Assembly: GCA_963843835.1 (NCBI GenBank)
Contig: CAWJMD010000004.1
Location: forward strand, 292,890 to 356,889
Reading direction: 5' to 3'
DNA: 64,000 nt
Origin: CAWJMD01 sp963843835
GTDB taxonomy: Bacteria; Actinomycetota; Actinomycetes; Actinomycetales; CAWJMD01
The position numbers were made by a program, and so were the translations under genes. Shown here piece by piece: positions 58,413 through 64,000 of the stretch. Numbering within the stretch: position 1 is the first letter of the stretch; every line of letters begins with the position of its first letter. The notes beneath the pieces are model-generated. The model was not told the DNA's origin and searched no databases. It saw only the letters and a list, made by a program, of their open reading frames with translations.

Positions 58413-59550
58413 ATGGCTGCTGCGAAGAAGGCTGCACCGGGGCGGAAGTCCACCCCCACGACCGGGTCGTCGACGGCTGCCGGACGCAAGGGCCCCGCCA
58501 AGGGCGCCACCAGACCGCCGGCCAAGAAGACGGACGGGGGCGGCTCGGGTCGGCGGACGGGGTCCTCGGCGAACGCTGGCACGGCGTCGGCGTCCAAGAC
58601 CTCCACGAAGACCTCGTCTGCGACGACGGCCTCCGCGCAGACGGCCACCGCGAAGAAGACAGCGGCGAAGAACACAGCGGCGGCCACGTCGGCCGCGAAG
58701 AAGGCGCCCGCGAAGAACGCGCCCGCCACGAAGGCCTCCGCCAAGAAGGCCCCGGCCACGAAGGCGCCCGCGAAGAAGGCCACTGCCAAGAAAGCCACGT
58801 CGAAGAAGGCCACTGCCAAGAAGGCGCCGGCGAAGAAGGCCACTGCCAAGAAGGCGCCGGCGAACAAGGCGCCCGCGACCAAGACCGTTGCGAAGAAGTC
58901 GTCTACGACAAAGACCGCTGCGAAGAAGTCGTCTACGACGAAGACCGCTGCGAAGAAGTCGTCTACGACGAAGACCGCTGCGACGACGGCGCGCCGCGAA
59001 GACGGCGCCCGCGAAGAAGGCGCCCGCGAAGAAGGCGCCCGCGAAGAAGGCGCCCGCGAAGAAGGCGCCCGCGAAGAAGGCGCCCGCGAAGAAGGCGCCC
59101 GCGAAGAAGGCGCCCGCGGTGAAGCTGCCCGGTTCAGGTGCCCCGTCCGTCCCTCCGGCACGGCTCTCCGTGCGGGAGGCGGAGTCGCCGTGGACCAAGG
59201 CCGAGCTGCGCGCCGTCCGCCGGCAGCTCACCGACGAGGTGAAGCGTCTGCAGGGTGAGCTGGCACTGGCCGACCACCAGCTCGCGGAGCTGATCGCGGA
59301 CTCGGCGGACGCGGTCGGCGACGACCAGGCGGACACCGGGTCGAAGGCCTTCGAGCGCGAGCACGGGATCAACATCGCCAACAACGCGCGAGAGCTCGTC
59401 CAGCAGAACCTGCTCGCCCTCAGGCGGATCGACGACGGTACGTACGGCATCTGCTCGTCCTGCGGCAGTGCTGTCGGCAAGGCCCGCCTGCAGGCCTTCC
59501 CCCGCGCGACCCTGTGCATGGAGTGCAAGCAGCGCGCCGAGCGCCGCTGA
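58413..59550 (+). CDS. DksA/TraR-type zinc-finger protein with Lys/Ala-rich N-terminal tail; frameshifted as sequenced
   Basis: ATG 58413 (GGAGGAGG at 58398-58405) opens a frame rich in AKKAPAKKATAKK repeats that becomes an unlikely REEGAREEG repeat after about 58990. The expected AKKAPAKKAP repeats and the real domain continue one frame later to TGA 59550. The domain contains EREHGINIANNARELVQQNLLALRRIDDG and the four-cysteine finger CSSCG/CMECK. Removing one base in GCGCGCC (58989-58993) gives 378 aa. The basic tail resembles histone-H1-like or Lsr2-like nucleoid tails and may bind DNA or RNA. The DksA/TraR domain usually acts on RNA polymerase. The break may be an assembly error, because it lies between two repeat blocks. 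Confidence 0.8.
58891..58980 (+). repeat. Three 30-bp tandem repeats in the DksA/TraR-type gene
   Basis: The 30-bp unit starting CGAAGAAGTCGTCTACGAC begins at 58891, 58921 and 58951 with one substitution in the first copy. It encodes KKSSTTKTAA. It adjoins the 15-bp repeat block and the frameshift. Confidence 0.9.
59011..59115 (+). repeat. Seven perfect 15-bp tandem repeats in the DksA/TraR-type gene
   Basis: GCGAAGAAGGCGCCC occurs seven times without change, plus a variant copy (58996-59010). In the domain-encoding frame it codes for AKKAP. Perfect identity suggests recent expansion and possible length variation between strains. Confidence 0.9.
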
Positions 59551-59631
59551 CCCGTCGTACCGGGGGCCGGTGCGGTCGTCCCCGTCGACCGCGTGGTGGC
59601 CCACAGGCACGCTCGTGGGAGGCTTGGGGCG

Positions 59632-60210
59632 ATGACCCGAGAACCTGCTGCCCCGGCGCGGCCGCGTCCGCCCCGCTCCGGGTGGAGCGGCCTGCACACG
59701 CTCATGGCCACCGCCGCCGTGCTCGGCCTGGCGATCGATCAGGCGACCAAGGCAGCGGCCGTCAGCGCCCTCTCGGACGGGTCCGTGGTGACCGTCCTCG
59801 GCGACGCGCTCAGCCTGCGCCTGATCCGGAACGCGGGTGCGGCCTTCTCGCTGGGCGAGAGCAGCACGTGGCTGTTCACGGTGGCGGCGGTGGTCGTGGT
59901 CGTCGTGGTCGTGCGCGCGTCCCGGCGCCTGGGCAGCCGGGCGTGGGCGCTGACGCTGGGTCTCCTGCTGGGCGGCGCTGCCGGGAACCTGACCGACCGG
60001 CTGCTGCGGGAGCCCGGTCCCGGCCGCGGTCACGTCGTCGACTTCATCGACTACAACGGCTGGTTCGTCGGGAACGTGGCCGACATCCTCATCGTGGGCG
60101 CGGCAGTGGCTGTGGCCCTCCTGGGCCTGCTGGGGCGCTCGCTCGACGGGACCCGTCACGGCGACCGTGCCCCCGGCGAGGGCGCCGAGGTGGGCACTTC
60201 CGATGCGTGA
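59632..60210 (+). CDS. lspA: Lipoprotein signal peptidase (signal peptidase II)
   Basis: A 192-aa protein with four membrane helices. LRLIRNAGAAFSLGE, GGAAGNLTDRLLREPGPGRGHVVDFIDYNGWFVGNVADILI contain the conserved Asn and the two catalytic aspartates (in TDRL and VADI). It removes signal peptides from prolipoproteins. ATG 59632 fits the family; GTG 59593 would add 13 residues. The next gene starts eight bases before its stop. Confidence 0.93.
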   Translation: MTREPAAPARPRPPRSGWSGLHTLMATAAVLGLAIDQATKAAAVSALSDGSVVTVLGDALSLRLIRNAGAAFSLGESSTWLFTVAAVVVVVVVVRASRRLGSRAWALTLGLLLGGAAGNLTDRLLREPGPGRGHVVDFIDYNGWFVGNVADILIVGAAVAVALLGLLGRSLDGTRHGDRAPGEGAEVGTSDA

Positions 60211-61129
60211 GACCCGCAGGCTCCCCGTCCCCGACGGCCTCGAGGGCGAGCGCGTCGACGCCGGCCTGGCCCGGATGCTGGGCCTGTCGCGCTCGGTCGT
60301 CGCCGGTCTCGCCGCGGACGGCTCGGTGCAGATCGACGGCCGACCCGTGGGCAAGTCGGACCGGCTGACGGGCGGCACGTGGGTCGAGGTCGAGCTGCCC
60401 GGCCCGCCGGTCCGCATCGAGATGGTCGCCCAGGACGTCGCGGGCCTGCGCATCGTCCACGACGACGACGACCTGGTCGTGGTCGACAAGCCCGTGGGCG
60501 TGGCGGCGCACCCGAGCCCCGGCTGGTCGGGTCCGACCGTGGTCGGCGGCCTGGCGGGAGCCGGCTACACGATCGCGACCTCGGGGGCGGCTGAGCGGCA
60601 GGGCGTCGTGCACCGCCTGGACGTGGGGACGTCCGGCCTGATGGTGGTCGCCAAGAGCGAGCGCGCCTACTCGCTGCTCAAGCAGGCGTTCAAGGTGCGG
60701 ACGGTCGAGAAGGTCTACCACGCGCTCGTCCAGGGTCATCCCGATCCTTTGACGGGCACGATCGACGCGCCCATCGGCCGTCACCCCTCCGCCGACTACA
60801 AGTGGGCCGTGGTGACCGGCGGCAAGCCCTCCATCACCCACTACGAGCTGTTGGAGGCCTTCCGCGCCGCCAGCCTGATGGAGATCCACCTCGAGACCGG
60901 GCGCACCCACCAGATCCGGGTGCACTTCGCGGCGCTGCGCCACCCCTGCGTGGGCGACCTCACCTACGGCGCCGACCCCACGCTGGCGGCCAGGCTGGGG
61001 CTCACGCGGCAGTGGCTGCACGCCGTCCGGCTCGGATTCGAGCACCCCGGCACTGGGGAGCACGTCGAGTACTCCAGCACCTACCCCGACGACCTCGCGT
61101 CGGCTCTGGAGCGTCTCGGCGAGGGGTGA
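60203..61129 (+). CDS. RluA family rRNA pseudouridine synthase
   Basis: A 308-aa enzyme. An S4 RNA-binding domain (~residues 10-75) precedes the catalytic domain, with HRLDVGTSGLMVVAKSERAY holding the catalytic Asp. GRTHQIRVHFAALRHPCVGDLTYG is the family C-terminal motif. RluD-type activity (pseudouridines of 23S rRNA helix 69) is the likely role. ATG 60203 overlaps lspA by eight bases, as in many actinobacteria. dnaE follows 34 bp downstream. Confidence 0.92.
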   Translation: MRETRRLPVPDGLEGERVDAGLARMLGLSRSVVAGLAADGSVQIDGRPVGKSDRLTGGTWVEVELPGPPVRIEMVAQDVAGLRIVHDDDDLVVVDKPVGVAAHPSPGWSGPTVVGGLAGAGYTIATSGAAERQGVVHRLDVGTSGLMVVAKSERAYSLLKQAFKVRTVEKVYHALVQGHPDPLTGTIDAPIGRHPSADYKWAVVTGGKPSITHYELLEAFRAASLMEIHLETGRTHQIRVHFAALRHPCVGDLTYGADPTLAARLGLTRQWLHAVRLGFEHPGTGEHVEYSSTYPDDLASALERLGEG

Positions 61130-61151
61130 CCAGAGCGTCGGCGGTGACACC

Positions 61152-61157
61152 TAGACT
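61152..61157 (+). promoter_or_regulatory. -10 element of a leaderless promoter for dnaE
   Basis: TAGACT is followed by six bases and the dnaE ATG at 61164, with no ribosome site. It is identical to the hexamer before the PASTA kinase. Confidence 0.55.
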
Positions 61158-61163
61158 CGCCCC

Positions 61164-64000
61164 ATGCCCTCAGGCTCCACCTCGTCGTCCGACCAGTTCG
61201 TGCACCTGCACGTGCACACCGAGTACTCGATGCTCGACGGCGCTGCGAGGGTCGGCGACCTGTTCGCCGAGGCCGAGAAGATGGGCATGCCGGCCATCGC
61301 GACCACCGACCACGGCTACGTGTTCGGCGCGTACGAGTTCTGGAGGACGGCGCAGAAGCACGCGGTCAAGCCCATCATCGGCGTCGAGGCGTACCTGACG
61401 CCCGGCACCCACCGCACCGACAGGAGCCGGGTCAGGTTCGGCGACGGCGGCCGGGACGACGTCTCGGGCTCCGGTGCGTACACCCACATCACCCTGCTGG
61501 CGCAGGACAACACGGGGATGCACAACCTCTTCAGGATGTCCTCGCTGGCCTCGCTGGAGGGCTACTACTTCAAGCCCCGGATGGATCGCGAGCTGCTGCG
61601 GACGTACGGCAAGGGCCTGATCGCGACGACCGGGTGCCCGTCCGGGGAGATCCAGACGAGGCTGCGGCTCGGCCAGTACCAGCAGGCCGTCGAGGCCGCC
61701 GCGGAGCTCCAGGACGTCTTCGGCGCCGAGAACTACTTCTGCGAGCTGATGGACCACGGCCTCGGCATCGAGCGGACCGTCCGTGACGACCTCCTCCGCC
61801 TGGCCCGCGACCTGAGGATCCCGCTGGTGGCCACGAACGACCTCCACTACACGCGCGCGGAGGACTCGACGGCGCACGCCGCGCTGCTGTGCGTGCAGTC
61901 GGGCTCGACGCTGGCCGACCCGAACCGGTTCAAGTTCGACTCCGACGACTTCTACCTCAAGTCGCCGGCCGAGATGCGGCACGTCTGGCGCGAGCTGCCC
62001 GAGGCCTGCGACAACACCCTGCTGATCGCTGAGCGGTGCGACGTGTCGTTCACCGAGGGCGAGGGGGCGTTCATGCCCCGCTTCAGCGTCCCCGAGGGTG
62101 AGAGCGAGCAGTCGTGGTTCATCAAGGAGGTCGAGCGCGGACTGCACGACCGCTACCCGGCCGGCATCCCCGACGAGGTGCGGTCGCGGGCCGAGTACGA
62201 GACCGACGTCATCATCTCCAAGGGGTACCCCGGGTACTTCCTCGTCGTCGCGGACTTCATCGGGTGGGCCAAGGAGCACGGCATCCGGGTCGGTCCGGGC
62301 CGTGGGTCGGGCGCCGGCTCGATGTGCGCGTACGCCATGAAGATCACCGACCTCGACCCGCTCCAGCACGGTCTGATCTTCGAGCGGTTCCTCAACCCCG
62401 AGCGCATGTCGATGCCCGACTTCGACGTCGACTTCGACGAGCGCCGCCGTGGCGAGGTCATCCGCTACGTCACCGAGAAGTACGGCTCCGACCGCGTCGC
62501 CCAGATCGTCACCTACGGCACGATCAAGGCCAAGCAGGCGGTCAAGGACGCCTCGCGGGTGCTGGGCTACCCGTTCGCCATGGGCGAGCGGATCACCAAG
62601 ACGTTCCCCCCGGCGGTGATGGGCAAGGACGTGCCCCTCGCCGGTGTCTTCGACCCTACCCACAAGCGCTACTCCGAGGCGTCCGAGCTGCGGGCGCTGC
62701 ACGCGGAGGACCCCGAGGTGGCGAAGGTCGTCGAGACCGCGAAGGGCCTGGAGGGCCTCAAGCGGCAGTGGGGCGTGCACGCGGCCGGCGTGATCATGTC
62801 GAGCGAGCCGCTGCTCGACGTCATCCCGATCATGCGCCGCGAGCAGGACGGCCAGGTCATCACCCAGTTCGACTACCCGAGCTGCGAGTCGTTGGGCCTG
62901 GTCAAGATGGACTTCCTCGGCCTGCGGAACCTCACCATCCTCGACGACGCGCTGAAGAACGTGTCGGCCAACCGCGGGGTCGAGGTCGACCTCGACGCGC
63001 TGAACAAGGACCCGACGGACCCGCTGACGTACGAGCTCCTGGGCCGCGGGGACACGCTCGGTGTGTTCCAGTTCGACGGTGGCCCGATGCGCGCCCTGCT
63101 GCGGCTGATGAAGCCCGACAACTTCGAGGACATCTCGGCCGTGGGCGCCCTGTACCGCCCCGGTCCGATGGGCGCCGACTCGCACAACAAGTACGCGCTG
63201 CGCAAGAACGGCAAGCAGGACATCGAGTACCTGCACCCCGAACTGTCCGACGCGCTCAAGCCCATCCTGGGGACGACCTTCGGCCTGATCGTGTACCAGG
63301 AGCAGGTCATCCTCATCGCCCAGCAGCTGGCCGGGTACTCGCTCGGCAAGGCCGACCTGCTCCGCAAGGCGATGGGCAAGAAGAAGCGCGAGGTCCTCGA
63401 CGCCGAGTACGTCGGCTTCGAGGCGGGCATGAAGGAGAACGGCTTCAGCCCGGCCGCGATCAAGGCGCTGTGGGACGTGCTGGTCCCGTTCTCCGACTAC
63501 GCCTTCAACAAGGCGCACTCGGCGGCCTACGGCCTCGTCTCGTACTGGACCGCCTACCTCAAGGCCAACTACCCCGCGGAGTACATGGCAGCGCTGCTGA
63601 CCAGCGTGCGCGACGACAAGGACAAGTCGGCGCTGTACCTGGGCGAGTGCCGGCGGATGAAGATCACCGTGCTGCCGCCGGACGTCAACACGTCGATCGG
63701 CGTCTACGCGGCCGTCGGCGACGACATCCGTTTCGGCCTGGCCGCGATCCGCAACGTCGGGGTGAACGTGGTCGAGGCGATCGTCACGGCCCGTGCCGAG
63801 AAGGGCGACTTCACCTCGTTCGAGGACTTCCTGCGCAAGGTGCCCGCGGTCGTCTGCAACAAGCGGACGATCGAGTCCCTGATCAAGGCCGGTGCCTTCG
63901 ACTCGCTCGGGCACACCCGCCGCGGCCTCTCCGCGATCCACGAGATCTACGTCGACGCGATGGTGGACGAGAAGCGCCAGGAGGCGATCGGGCAGGACTC
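61164..64000 (+). CDS. dnaE: Replicative DNA polymerase III alpha subunit (N-terminal ~945 residues; cut by window edge)
   Basis: The main chromosomal replicase. The PHP domain is intact (FVHLHVHTEYSMLDGAARV, TTDHGYVFGAYEF), unlike in DnaE2 of this window. GRGSGAGSMCAYAMKI and the catalytic PDFDVDFDERRRGEVI follow; FQFDGGPMRALLRLM and NKAHSAAYGLVSYWTAYLKANYP are conserved. About 945 of an expected ~1180 residues are present; the OB and clamp-binding ends lie beyond the edge. The ATG follows a leaderless -10. Confidence 0.97.
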   Translation, partial: MPSGSTSSSDQFVHLHVHTEYSMLDGAARVGDLFAEAEKMGMPAIATTDHGYVFGAYEFWRTAQKHAVKPIIGVEAYLTPGTHRTDRSRVRFGDGGRDDVSGSGAYTHITLLAQDNTGMHNLFRMSSLASLEGYYFKPRMDRELLRTYGKGLIATTGCPSGEIQTRLRLGQYQQAVEAAAELQDVFGAENYFCELMDHGLGIERTVRDDLLRLARDLRIPLVATNDLHYTRAEDSTAHAALLCVQSGSTLADPNRFKFDSDDFYLKSPAEMRHVWRELPEACDNTLLIAERCDVSFTEGEGAFMPRFSVPEGESEQSWFIKEVERGLHDRYPAGIPDEVRSRAEYETDVIISKGYPGYFLVVADFIGWAKEHGIRVGPGRGSGAGSMCAYAMKITDLDPLQHGLIFERFLNPERMSMPDFDVDFDERRRGEVIRYVTEKYGSDRVAQIVTYGTIKAKQAVKDASRVLGYPFAMGERITKTFPPAVMGKDVPLAGVFDPTHKRYSEASELRALHAEDPEVAKVVETAKGLEGLKRQWGVHAAGVIMSSEPLLDVIPIMRREQDGQVITQFDYPSCESLGLVKMDFLGLRNLTILDDALKNVSANRGVEVDLDALNKDPTDPLTYELLGRGDTLGVFQFDGGPMRALLRLMKPDNFEDISAVGALYRPGPMGADSHNKYALRKNGKQDIEYLHPELSDALKPILGTTFGLIVYQEQVILIAQQLAGYSLGKADLLRKAMGKKKREVLDAEYVGFEAGMKENGFSPAAIKALWDVLVPFSDYAFNKAHSAAYGLVSYWTAYLKANYPAEYMAALLTSVRDDKDKSALYLGECRRMKITVLPPDVNTSIGVYAAVGDDIRFGLAAIRNVGVNVVEAIVTARAEKGDFTSFEDFLRKVPAVVCNKRTIESLIKAGAFDSLGHTRRGLSAIHEIYVDAMVDEKRQEAIGQD

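Noticed and set aside
58342..58990. Upstream continuation of the zinc-finger frame (RRRP-rich reading) as the true N-terminus.
   Set aside because: It has no ribosome site and gives an implausible Arg/Pro repeat; the neighbouring frame has GGAGGAGG, an ATG and family-like AKKAP repeats.
58181..59161. Long minus-strand frame of repetitive AFFAGAF-type residues across the Lys-rich gene.
   Set aside because: It is the antisense reading of the AKK codon repeats, with no ribosome site or known domain.

Overview
This window comes from the chromosome of a high-GC Gram-positive bacterium, almost certainly an actinobacterium of the order Micrococcales, perhaps a relative of Cellulomonas. The evidence is the base composition, frequent GTG starts, ATGA/GTGA gene overlaps, a division and cell-wall cluster in actinobacterial order ending in wag31/divIVA, and actinobacteria-specific families (Rv2175c-like protein, DUF3040, SAV_6107-type HEPN, DUF6504, SepF). 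No rRNA, tRNA, insertion sequence, prophage or CRISPR array was seen. The gene order aroG - pknL - Rv2175c-like - polyprenyl synthase - metF - mraZ - rsmH recalls the same neighbourhood in Mycobacterium tuberculosis, with a carotenoid region and a mutagenic-repair region lying within it.

Layout. 1-5.4 kb: end of an ABC transporter, a phosphofructokinase with pyrophosphate-type active-site residues (frameshifted as sequenced), class II DAHP synthase, threonine aldolase and a molybdopterin enzyme. 5.5-11.4 kb: small secreted protein, EamA transporter, PASTA-domain Ser/Thr kinase, a three-LysM lytic transglycosylase, Rv2175c-like DNA-binding protein and a VOC protein. 11.4-24.1 kb: carotenoid region. 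crtE-crtI-crtB make and desaturate phytoene. A second unit, crtA-DUF4126-cruF-cruG-crtD, has the enzymes to ketolate, hydrate, glycosylate and further desaturate an acyclic carotenoid, and a membrane acyltransferase lies beside it. metF, a SIMPL protein and a CDP-alcohol phosphatidyltransferase sit between the two units.

24.1-32.4 kb: a damage-response operon behind a textbook LexA box. It holds a possible 49-aa leader ORF, DUF6504, a HEPN protein, error-prone DnaE2, a methyltransferase and DNA polymerase IV, but no imuA/imuB. 32.5-38.0 kb: DUF3040 protein, a methyltransferase relic, and the MoxR-DUF58-transglutaminase unit. 38.4-58.3 kb: the dcw cluster mraZ-rsmH-ftsL-ftsI-murE-murF-mraY-murD-ftsW-murG-murC-ftsQ-ftsZ, then pgeF, a YggS-type PLP protein, sepF, yggT and divIVA, nearly all translationally coupled and closed by a strong hairpin. 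58.4-64 kb: a Lys/Ala-rich DksA/TraR-type protein (frameshifted), lspA, an RluA-family pseudouridine synthase and the start of the replicative dnaE.

Most striking points: a probably unusual keto-glycosyl (possibly acylated) acyclic carotenoid pathway; the SOS operon with its leader ORF and hairpin; a recurring leaderless-start layout (TAnnnT, 6-7 nt, start codon) at six genes; a ten-codon bridging ORF between murF and mraY; a 9-bp tandem repeat just before rsmH; and two single-base frameshifts that need checking against reads.
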